This document shows, in pieces, positions 45,364 through 54,999 of a stretch of DNA of 64,000 bases. Numbering within the stretch: the first letter of the stretch is position 1; every line of letters starts with the position of its first letter. The stretch covers positions 974,683-1,038,682 of the forward strand of contig BCIH01000005.1 of NCBI GenBank assembly GCA_002897115.2. The letters are read 5' to 3'. This DNA is from Prototheca cutis (taxonomy: Eukaryota; Chlorophyta; Trebouxiophyceae; Chlorellales; Chlorellaceae). A model generated the notes under the pieces. That model ran no database searches. It had not been told where the DNA came from and saw only the letters and a list, made by a program, of their open reading frames with translations. The position numbers and the translations under genes are program-made.

Positions 45364-47911
45364 CACCAGGCGTGTATGTTCAGCTGAGCTTTGTAAGACC
45401 ACCGCTCGGTACGGCACCCGGATTGATGTCCACTGTGAGGCACACTAATGCGCGACTCAATTATGAGGTATCACCGTATTGCGCAGATAAACGTGGGGAG
45501 CGCTTGTCTGCTACTATTATTGCATTCATGGGATACCAACTGCGACAAGAGAAATATGCAGAATGATGCCAAGTACTGTGTGTTTGTAGTATTCGGCAGG
45601 ATTGCACAAGTTCATATGCTTGCAATGGTTGAATCACCGAGCATTGTTGCGAAGCCGTGCCATTGGTCATTCTGCGCATTCTTAACCAGCACAGTGGTCT
45701 CTAGTGTGTATTCTACGTACTGTTCTTCATCAGAGATGATCTGAGCTCAGAAATCTCCTCTCAAACATCAAGACAGTGGACTTGCAATTTTTAAATGCAC
45801 ATAGTGTGCTCACGATCTTTATAGCGGAATGGCAAGATCTCTCCTCATCGTACGCGACTGCTCCATGAAAGGAAGTATCACGGGAGAGTTCCAGCTGCTG
45901 TTCTTAAATGATAGTTAACCAGACTCTCCCCACAAGGGGGTAGAACACGCAGAAATGTGATGCTCCGCCTTCCAATCCGGGTAGAAGGTGCATGCAAGTA
46001 TTGCCATGGCCACGGAGCCACGTTGCGGATGAACAGACATCGACATATGTCGAGTAGTAGTCTTGTATGTGTGCGTAGAACGGGTACAAGAAAGTAAGTC
46101 TTGGAAATACTCCCTTGAGCCAACTGGCAAAGGCATTGGTGTTGCAATTTCTATGACATAATGTCTGGAGAATAATTTTGAAACGTATTTACCTCGTCTC
46201 AGTAGATGCGCAATGGGTAGAGCGGAACTTGCCGACGCACCTTTCATTTTCAAATTTTAACAGAACAATAAGCCCGCTAAATTTCTGGCCTTCGGTGGCG
46301 TCGGCCTGAACACCGAAGCCACTCAGGTAGTACGGTAGCTCTCTCTCCTGGGCACAAGTGGGTGGAGCTTGATGTCGGCTAGTTCTCATCTCTGATCGTT
46401 CTTTCGCCTCGCAATGTGCCACAGATTTGGTTTTGGGGGACTTGTCCTCAAAGCAGTCACGTCGTGCCTGTCTGACAAACTCACAATTCAATGCAAGCCA
46501 TTGTAGCACTCCCTGGGAGAACGCATTCATTACCATACAGCCAAGTACGGAGCAATATAGTTTTTTTTTTCCTGCGCCTGCATCTGAAGCCTTGCGGGTG
46601 CGATTATTTTCAGAGCATCATGGCAGACATTGACCTAGAATCCACCAGTATGGGGGAGCATGAACATAGGAAACCCCAGCCGTTTCATGTATTTATTGTA
46701 AGGTCCCCTGTCTGAAGGCTGGATAAAAATGCCGCGAGCCTGATCGAGGAGAAATCTCGTAAACGGATCCGTGTGCTGTACCAAATGTAACGTTCTCGCC
46801 CTCGATTCTCTTTGCTGCGCATCCATGCGGAGGGACTCTGGAGCCAGATCATCAGATATCTTCTTGGTCTCCAAAAGAGTCAACTATTCGTTGTTGCCGC
46901 AATTGTCCCACAGGCACCAGATGTGTAGTTTTATCGCTGAACTGTCAGGAAACCACAACTCTTGGAAACATTACTATTCTAAAAACATGTTCTTTACGTT
47001 CAGTTCCCTGTCTGCTCTGCAGAATGCCGTGAATTGAGGGGTTCGCTTGCAACGTACTGGCGAGTTTATCAACGAGAGGGCGGAGAGCTTAATGGGTTCT
47101 TGCTTGACAAGATGCTGCCATTTGCTAACTAAAATATAAATACATTGTTACAGAAAAATTGAATCTCGCCAATCAACGGGAAAACAGTGACTAAAGACAA
47201 CAGAGTCGTTGAGATGTCCCCTCAATGAACTGTCTGGAGCATATCTGAGCACTCATCAATGGAACCAGCCAGATAATATNTTTGGCGTCCAGAGCCATCT
47301 GCCTGTATGATGCGCTCTCATACAGCGGCTTGCTTGATGTTTGGCATGTTCATGCTTAAATTCTTCGTTGAAACTGCGTTGTCGATGCTCGGGTCATTGC
47401 TACCACAAGACTACAGGAGCGATTCCTTGCATAGAAGTGTTTCTGAAACACGTACTTCCCTAGCCTTGTGAGGTGGACTCGGAATGCTGCAGAAGGCGCG
47501 CAAGCTCTTCCAAACTGTCAGGATGAAGGCTGATTCCATGCGTCCAATGAATGGCTGTGCAGCACAACCGAGTAATGGACTGAGTAGCAATCTATCTCAC
47601 CATGGGATTCCTCCCAGGCCTTGGCAAGTTGAGGCCCACGTTCCCTGACAAAGAAAGCGCACTCTGATGAAGAATTGTGCTTGCCAGGCGTGTCCGGGCC
47701 TGGTATTCATGAGGACATTCTCTTGGTGTTGGATATAGTCGCAATGTCATTTGACCACGACACATCTCGGCTGGCCAGAGAAACTCAAGCACGACTTGGT
47801 GTTCGTGCAACAGCATGCTTCTCAACTCCTGGCGCCTTCAGCACCAGCAACAACCTTCATATCCTTGCGATTACACCAGGCCACCAAGCGAAGGCAAGAG
47901 AGGTGGAGGGT
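45364..47911. other. 2.5-kb stretch without a supported gene
   Basis: This is the longest gene-poor stretch and is less GC-rich than the rest. Short minus-strand frames at 46189-46536 (ELPYYLSGFGVQADATEGQK) and 46635-46883 (RGIFIQPSDRGPYNKYMKRL) look faintly protein-like but have no family match and no splice support. I found no tRNA or other structured RNA by eye. Confidence 0.45.
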
Positions 47912-49972
47912 TCACCAATCCGCCTTGTGATACCATTCATAAAGCTGCCGGTAGACATAACTTGGCATGAAGCCGTGGCCTTGATCTGCAACAACAGAGA
48001 GGGGGAGCCTTTCTTGCTCTGCACCGCACGCCTAATCACTCTGCACTGCACACCGCACTGTACACATTTCTTTTGCGCTCCTCCACCACCCACCTGTGAT
48101 GAACAGCGAGATGAGCGCTGGCGGCACATAGTCAAACGAAGGGTTGAGTACTTGGATGTCCGCTGACTCCCTTCTCGCGCCATCCTCGCCATCTTCATTG
48201 ACCTCCTCAATAACATGGGCATCTGGAACTGGAGGGTGGACCCAGAAAGTGTTGCACTGCTCAGCCCTCGCAGATCAGGGAAGCACCTCTGTTGGACGTT
48301 GAAACTGCTGCATGCAATCGCTACCCCACCGGCAACCGCAGTATGGCAGTCATGAAATCGTGTCATTACCTGTTGCCAGCAACGCTTCATCTGAGTACGG
48401 AAGGATGCTAGTCGGAGACTTCAGTTCGTTGAAGTTCAGCCCGGGCTCGTGCGCAAAAAGTGGCGTCAGCTTATAGATGCCGCACAGGACCACCACTGGC
48501 ACGGCATGGTCTTTCGCTGCCATGGCCACGAGATGCATGCCAATGGGGGCCATAATTCCACCGTCGGCAAGAAGGGCGTGGGCTGTCACAACTACCTGCG
48601 TCGGGCTGGGTGGACTATTTCAGATACCAGTGCACGCGGATATCCGGTCGCATTGCATAGAACTTCATAGACATGATCTTACCTTGTTGACCCTCGCCAT
48701 CATAGCATAGATGACAGAATCGGTAATGGCTGTTGTTTGAATTCCAAGGGCAGCGAGTTCACAAGCCATACGTTGTCCTTCGTATGTTGGAGCCGCTTCC
48801 GCAACAATGACCTGAAATGGTGGACAGTGATAACGCAGGTCAGGTGACTGCGTGCGATTCTACGTGCTGATAACCAAAGCAGACACGGCTAATTTCGCAC
48901 CTGGAAAAACCGCTTTTCTCTCGCCCTCTTCAGGAATTGTAGAACCGTTCGCGAGTATCCAAACGTCAGGATCACTTCGTTGGCATGGATGTGCTCCACT
49001 GCCTGCGGACGTTTAAAGTGATCACAGTTTTCTGTATGCATGCCTTTCCGACAGCTCTTACACGTGGCCCTCCTGCATTGAACCATGCCCGCACCATTCA
49101 GCCACACATCAGGTATTCCTGCGCCTGACTGCACCTGATTTGCAATTGAAGTGTCGATATCTTTGAGCTCCTCGATGAGGTCGTTGACGCCGTCGATGAC
49201 CTCCTGCTTGCGTGCCCAGTACGTGGCAGTCTGTGCCTTCTTTTTGGGCGAGTCCTGATGGCGGGATGGGGGAAACTTGGATGCAGGGCCACTTGCCTGG
49301 GCCGTGGTCTCTGTCCTCAGGGCCGGCACATCCACGGCATCATAGTCCAAGAGCGTGTGCAGGGAGAGCGTCCTTTGGCCGGTCGCAAGGGGTGACCTGC
49401 AGGATGCACCGAGTTTTGCGGCATTCAGGGCTGCTCACCGCCCTCTGATCTCACGGGAGTGTGCCCTGTCTGTCCTCATGAAGCAGCCCCACCTCACGAA
49501 TACCTGAAAGCTTTTGACAGGCCTCCCAGAGCTGGGGGCTGGTCCTTGGCAGCCAGACCCATGTCCAGTTCCTCCTCCTGCCCCTCTTCATCAGCCTCCA
49601 CCTCCTCCCGAATGATGTGCAGCACGCGGCGGGCAATGTTACCAATCACAAGCTCTGCACAGTGTTTGAAGTTTGAGGAAGGTATGGTGGACCACCTGCA
49701 CATTTCGTGGTATACTCCAGCCTGTAAGGGCAAGTCCCAGAACGGCGGGCCCAGGAGCTACACTCACCGGTTGGATTTGCGGCCTGCAGAATGGAGCCCA
49801 CGTTCTTCACCTCCTCCAAGAGGCTTTGGGGATCTGTCATGCGCGAGGATGTCACCAACTGCCTCAACAGTTCGGCAGTGCCTTTGGCGGCATCCAAGCT
49901 GGTCACCACCCTGCGCTCCCTCAGCTTGGTGGCATAGTCCTGGACTCTGTCATGAAAGGCCTTGGAGGCCAT
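47912..49972 (-). CDS. EIF2B2: Translation initiation factor eIF2B subunit beta
   Basis: A regulatory subunit of eIF2B, the exchange factor for eIF2. Exons 49972-49768, 49654-49504, 49396-49135, 49002-48901, 48811-48683, 48595-48370, 48228-48094 and 47985-47912 join in phase to 427 residues. The helical N-terminal domain starts MASKAFHDRVQDYATKLRER; IARRVLHIIREEVEADEEGQ is the family block before the acidic linker. The Rossmann-like C-terminal domain has EVILTFGYSRTVLQFLKRAR, VIVAEAAPTYEGQRMACELA, ITDSVIYAMMARVNKV, LLADGGIMAPIGMHLVAMAA, LNPSFDYVPPALISLFIT and the end GFMPSYVYRQLYEWYHKADW. The gene is divergent from ISCA2 by 430 bp. Confidence 0.95.
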
Positions 49973-50402
49973 CGCCCTGCGCGTATCCGTCGCGTACAAT
50001 CGTTCATGTGTTGCGAATGCCCGCAGGGGACTGTTTCTTCGGCCATATGCTCTGCAGACCCAGCAGCGCTGTTGTCACTCCCTTGCCCACCACCAGCAGA
50101 CTGCGCACCCTGTCGGCACGCCTAGCCCAGGCGACTCCTTGACACCCCAGCGCGATATAAACGGTGATGAAAGTTTATAATTTCATATGATGTATTCACT
50201 GAGGCTCCTTGCTCGGTCTTAGGAGTGCCGCAGAGATTGCTCACACCTCCCGCTCGATCCTCCGTCCCTCGGGCATCCATCCTCCCCGCGTTCTCCTGGT
50301 TTGTGGGGTAATCCACGTTGTCAACCCAACTGGCATCTTCATGCAGCGGTCGCTAACTGGCGCTGTCGTATTCCTGTATAAATTATTTGCTGTTAAGGCA
50401 GT
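49973..50402. promoter_or_regulatory. Divergent promoter between eIF2B-beta and ISCA2
   Basis: A 430-bp spacer between the two starts with no coding frame. A local AT-rich patch (50155-50200 and 50375-50400) may contain core promoter elements; this is positional inference. Confidence 0.5.
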
Positions 50403-51112
50403 ATGCGTGCCGTTCTGAGAGGATTGGTGTCGAGGAGCCTAGCCTCCTCTGCGGGGCCCGTGACGGTCCATGTCCAGCAAGCTGTGAGGATCTCGGACTC
50501 AGCCTGCAGACCCGCTTCGGCGAATCTGGGTTCTTTCTACAATTATGAAGACCCACACCACGCACATGGCGTGCATCGGCGGTTGTTTTCTGGAGGAATC
50601 GCGACGCGAGCTGCTCAAGCGGAGCAGACCAGGAACAGCATGGAGTCTGAGGGCCTAGACCTGACTGAGAACGCAGTGCGGCGACTGCAGGAGCTGCAAG
50701 GACAGTCTCCCCAGGAGCCTGTTGTCCTGCGACTCACAGTAGATGGCGGAGGCTGCTCGGGATTCCAGTATGGGTTCTCCTTGGACAAGGAGGTCAAGCC
50801 AGACGACAGGTAAGAGAACGGAAAGGGCCTGGGCAGTGGTACAACAGTGGCCGGCTGCAGAGGGCTGCAGTCTGGGTAAAGATGTCATGGAATTGGGCGC
50901 TGAGAGGGGCGCCCACGAATGCTATTTTCTGTGTTTGCAGGATTTTTGAGAAGGAGGGTGTCAAGGTGGTCAGCGACACCCTGTCCCTGGAGTTCCTCAA
51001 AGGATCTGTCGTCGATTTTGAGTCTGACCTCATGCGCTCCGGGTTTGTTGTTGCTGGCAACCCGAATGCAGCGTCGAGCTGCGGCTGTGGGGCGTCTTTT
51101 GTCGCAAAGTGA
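50403..51112 (+). CDS. ISCA2: Iron-sulfur cluster assembly protein ISCA2
   Basis: An A-type carrier that helps form [4Fe-4S] clusters in mitochondria. Exons 50403-50809 and 50941-51112 join in phase to 192 residues. The N-terminal about 80 residues (MRAVLRGLVSRSLASSAGPV and onward, with RRLFSGG) form a mitochondrial presequence. The A-type fold follows: DLTENAVRRLQELQ, LRLTVDGGGCSGFQYGFSLD and the C-terminal SSCGCGASFVAK, so all three cluster-binding cysteines are present. SLEFLKGSVVDFESDLMRSG and FVVAGNPNA are typical of ISCA2 rather than ISCA1. Confidence 0.96.
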
Positions 51113-51451
51113 AGGATCCCTGTCGTGCTCATGCTTTGTTGCCACTTCCGCTTGTTGACGGCCCATGTGCCATGTACTTTTCTAGGATTGGTCAGTCTTT
51201 CTCTGTCACATGACCTTCTGGTTGATTTTGAGAAGATGCTGGAGCTTGATGTGCAATGGCACGAATTGGCCGACCCCAGACGTCCGTGGTCGGTGGTAAA
51301 GTGTCGGGGTCATCTTCCAGGAAAGAACAGGGGGCCTGATGGGTCACCAAGGTGCTTCTGCCAGCCTGGGGACTCACAGCATTGAACGGGGCAGCTGCAC
51401 CTCCGTCCACCGTGCGCTGCGCAACCTCCTGCAACAGCGCGACCTCTCTCG
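51113..51451. other. Convergent spacer
   Basis: About 340 bp between the ISCA2 stop and the stop of the minus-strand membrane/coiled-coil gene; no supported gene. Confidence 0.45.
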
Positions 51452-52282
51452 TCACCACCCCTGCACGAGGGGAGGCATGGCTAGATTGCTGACATCCAGC
51501 CCTTGGTGGGCAGAAGGGTTCTTGTCATAGTTTGAAGTGCAGGAACCATGGTCAGCACAGCCAACGGGTGGGCCTCTCCTGCATTGACACGGCGCACCTT
51601 TGATGCCTTCCACAAGGGATATCAGGTCGTTGACGTGAGCTTCAAGCGCCTGGCATCGGCCCCGAAGTCGGTCGTTGGCCGCAGTCAACCTCTGCACCGT
51701 ACTTTCCACCTGTCGTCGCAGGTGCAAGTGGGCTGGGCAAGTTCCGGGGATCTGCGAGGATCACTCGAGGCATGACCACACGCCACTACCAATCTTTACC
51801 TGCCCAATCTTGGCCCGAATATCCTTGCTGATGAGCATCGATCGTGCCACNAGCTTGGACTCTCCATGCGATCGTGCAATTCCAGAAATTCTATCCGAGT
51901 GTTTCCTGGCAGTGTCGGACAGCTCGCGCGCTTTTCCTGGCACTGTGCGGGGTTGGCAGCGGCTCGCCTCCACTGCCACCCCCATCCACACATACACACA
52001 ACCCCCCACACACACCTACCGAGAAGTCCCTTCAATCCATAGCCTGACTCGTCCAACAATCAGTGACAGGAGGAGCGGCAGGACAAACCATTGCTGTTGA
52101 GTTCCTGGCGACCACAACGCAGTTGCCCGTGGTTGGGGCACCTGCATTGAAGGTTGCACAAAAGAAAGCTGCTGCCTCTCTCCCTGTCTGTCTGATTGGT
52201 TCTCGCGCCTCAAAGCGGACAGATACAGCGTGAGGGATAGTGCGAGCGATGCCGTCTCCACATGGGAAAGTGTTCTCCGCAT
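51452..52282 (-). CDS. Unknown membrane and coiled-coil protein
   Basis: Not recognised. The likely start is MRRTLSHVETASLALSLTLY (52282). A hydrophobic segment WFVLPLLLSLIVGRVRLWIE is followed, after an intron, by a helical exon (ELSDTARKHSDRISGIARSH, LVARSMLISKDIRAKIGQ, N at 51851) and by the last exon (about 51722-51452), VESTVQRLTAANDRLRGRCQ with ALEAHVNDLISLVEGIKG and a Cys pair (CQCRRG, VGCADHG). The last junction is in phase; the one between the hydrophobic and helical exons does not close cleanly. A small protein with one or two membrane helices and a cytosolic coiled coil fits what is seen. Confidence 0.5.
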
Positions 52283-52478
52283 GCTAGACTCCCTGCCCGC
52301 TGATGAAACCACATGGCGAGGCCGGACGCCACCCCGGGCGACCAGTTGTGCCCCTAGTAGGGGCATACATCTATTAACGCTGTAAGCATTAATTTTAGAA
52401 ACCATTTTACAGCAGGTGCACATCGCGGTTCATGGTTTTTTTATTCTGCTTGTGGGTTTCGTGTTGAATGATCGCTCT

Positions 52479-52480
<2 letters not shown>

Positions 52481-52509
<29 letters not shown>
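52481..52509. repeat. 29-nt poly-G tract beside repeat copy B
   Basis: Three T are followed by 29 G on the plus strand, about 25 bp before repeat copy B begins. Confidence 0.9.
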
Positions 52510-52510
<1 letters not shown>

Positions 52511-52534
52511 TCGCTCAAGCAAGGGCAGAGGATA

Positions 52535-53125
52535 TGTCATGCAGGGCCAAAATAATGCAACCAGCTCAGCCAGCAACAGCGTCACATCACCCTCGGGGTT
52601 GCTGGGCATCACTGATGGCTGTGAATTGTCACCCCCCACAGGGCAATAGGAAGGTGGACCACCTCAATGATGGACCACCTCCGGGGCTGCTTTCCCTTCC
52701 CGGGGGAGGGAAGGAACCCCGGGGTTCCCACCCCCAGTTGGGAAGGCTGTAACCCCCCAGGATGGATGGATGGATGTTCATCAGCACTGCGGCGCTGGGC
52801 ACTGGAAGCGCAGAGGCCGCTGGCCGGTCTTCCGCAGGTGCTGCACGATGTGCCTCATGGTCAGACACACCATCAAGTCTCCGTTCCAGAGACGATGCTC
52901 GCCTTTCGGGGGCCGGCACTCCTCGTTGGTGCAGCACCAGCTGATGGCACAGCACCGTGGGTGTCTGCTCCCTGCACGATCTGTCCTGCTGCAAGGAAGG
53001 AGCCCAACCCATCCTCTGAGTGGCGTGGCCAGGGAATGCGGTCAAACAGGCATTTGAAAGACATGCCCTTGCTGTGCAGGTGGAAGTCGGCGAATCTCGA
53101 GAAGGTTTCTGCCGTTACTGTAGTC
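52535..53125 (-). mobile_element. Dispersed repeat copy B with decayed TnpB/Fanzor-like C-terminus
   Basis: This is the longer partner of copy A at 2300-2668. On the minus strand, 52966-52781 reads PRCCAISWCCTNEECRPP, then GEHRLWNGDLMVCLTMRHIV, ending TGQRPLRFQCPAPQC and a stop. Cys clusters followed by an HRxWNxD...N-like helix and a G.RP.RF end resemble the zinc ribbon and third RuvC motif of TnpB/Fanzor proteins, but the usual NRDxNAAxN is changed (NGDLMVCLT), so it would be inactive. Upstream on the same strand a shared block reads FSRFADFHLHSKGMSFK. No terminal repeats or target duplications could be identified. Element identity is inference; repetition itself is directly seen. Confidence 0.5.
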
Positions 53126-53439
53126 CGCAAGTTGTCAGAGCCGCAAGCAATAAGCTCCATGATAAAGGGTGCTGCAGCAACATTTTATACGAATTTCCGC
53201 TCGTGTTTCGGTGAGGTGAGTCGGACAGGCCCTGTCCGAGGGGACCTGGGACCGGTGAGCTCGGGACACTCGAACTGGCTTGTGCGTCTGTGACACGGAC
53301 CCACAGCTTGTGCCCACCACATTTTTGAGCCCACTCCATTGAACGCCGCTTACCGGGGGAATTCGTGTGACGTGTGGCGTGTTGTTGTCCTTCCCGGTCG
53401 AGCTGGTTGCGCAGCCCCTCGCAAACAGAACGAGCGAGC

Positions 53440-54760
53440 ATGGGGACGCCAGCCGTTCTGTCTCCCGTGAAGGATCCTGCGATGCGTAAGGTACGATCTG
53501 GCATGATCGTGAGCTGGCGGCCATGCGTTGGCCTGTGAGGAAATATCGAGAACCCGGTGCTCATGGAGGCAAGCAAGGCCCTGCCTGTAGGTGGTGTTTG
53601 AAAGACGCAAGGCGGCCCTTCTCCGCCGCATCGTGGAGCTGTCCTCGTTATGCGAGTGTGATGTAGCCNTGATGCTTTTTACAAAGGATGAGGGACTCGT
53701 GCAGTACTCTCCCAACGGCATGGAAAGCATCCTGAGGCGGTACAGCCAGGCATGCGGCCGGCCCCACGAGTCGTACACCATGCACCAGGTGCGAGGCGGA
53801 AACAATGGCGGTACTCCTCGTGGATCGTGTTCTCCGTCGTACAGCATTGCCGATTTAGTGAGCCGTGCACGCATCGCTTCGAGGCTGGGGCGACCACCAA
53901 CTGACAGACTGCTCCTATCGCAGGTGATGGAGTGGCGGATGCAACGTCTTGGCAAGGAGAGGTGTCAGGGACTGACGCCACGGGCACCACCTCCACAAGC
54001 CCTGCCAGAGCCACTTCACGTCCAAGCACATCAGCCGAGGCAGCCACCCTCGCCTTGCACGGCGGCCGCGATCGGATGCATCCGTGATGAGTTCGACCAC
54101 CTTGCTCAGGTGAGTGCGGGGCGTGGGAATTCGTTGCAGGAAGGGCGGAACACCCTGGATGGCTGGAGCTCCTGGGGTAGTCCATTAGCGGCGGCACAGT
54201 GGATTTCGAACCGCCCCACAACCCCAAACCTCAACCATGAGCAGGAACACAAGCAGCGGAGAATGGACCGCGGTGGCATGGAGGCAGTNCACCGCGAGAC
54301 GATGGCCACGCCTGCGCCAACTGCCGCCACAAAGTCGGTCGATGGCTCTCGCATCGGTTCGCAGCAGGGCGCAGCGACGGTTGGCGAGTCGCTTGCGGTG
54401 CTCGCCGATGCTACCATGGACTATACTCCCAGCGCCCAATCGCCGGCGCGGGAGGAGCCCCTGGCGCAGTCACACCCAGGTCACGACAGCCAGCGCGGCT
54501 CTGACCTCTCCGGCGGCACGACGGTGACGGAGGCCAATGGTCCTCTGAGCCTGCTGCCCGACCATGCACGGCAGTCCTCTGGCCGAGCCAGCCAGTCCAC
54601 GACCGATGACGATGTTGCCGACGACAAGTCCCTGGTGCACCGGGCTCCCGTGACCAAGGAGGAACCGGAGGTGCCGCAGCTGGCCACCCCGGCGCTGGCC
54701 GCTGCCCTGCCGGTGCAGCCCGTCTTCCTGGGCGGAGAACTGCAGAGCGACAGTGCGTGA
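53440..54760 (+). CDS. MADS-box transcription factor
   Basis: A MADS-domain DNA-binding protein. Exons: 53440-53490, 53591-53788, 53924-54109, and a last exon from about 54228 (acceptor uncertain) to 54760. The MADS core is clear: KVVFERRKAALLRRIVELSS, LCECDVA.MLF, LVQYSPNGMESILRRYSQA (N at 53669 in a codon that is Leu in relatives). The N-arm, usually basic (GRKKI.I.RI), reads MGTPAVLSPVKDPAMR, so its key basic residues are missing. Downstream, EWRMQRLGKERCQ could be an I/K-like helix; the rest is Pro/Gln- and Ser/Thr-rich, ending EEPEVPQLATPALAAALPVQ. Target genes unknown. Could be MIKC- or MEF2-like. Confidence 0.8.
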
Positions 54761-54999
54761 TCAGCGTTCCCGCCCGCATTTTATTTGCAGCAGAGCCCAC
54801 GTGCCATCTCCTGGGCGATGCCCGCAAGAAGGCTCCAACTCTGCCTTCCTGCCTCGTGACGTGCATGCACTTTCTGTTTGGAGGCGAGACCAAGAATGCC
54901 CTGTGGCCCCTCTGAATGCCCGTGACCAACCCTCCCCGTGAACTTCGGCTGCTTTTGTGAAGGCCCATACACGTGACATGATTCCGGTCAGAGCATGCA
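54761..54999. other. Convergent spacer
   Basis: About 240 bp between the MADS-box stop and the WDR70 stop. No gene is supported. Confidence 0.5.
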
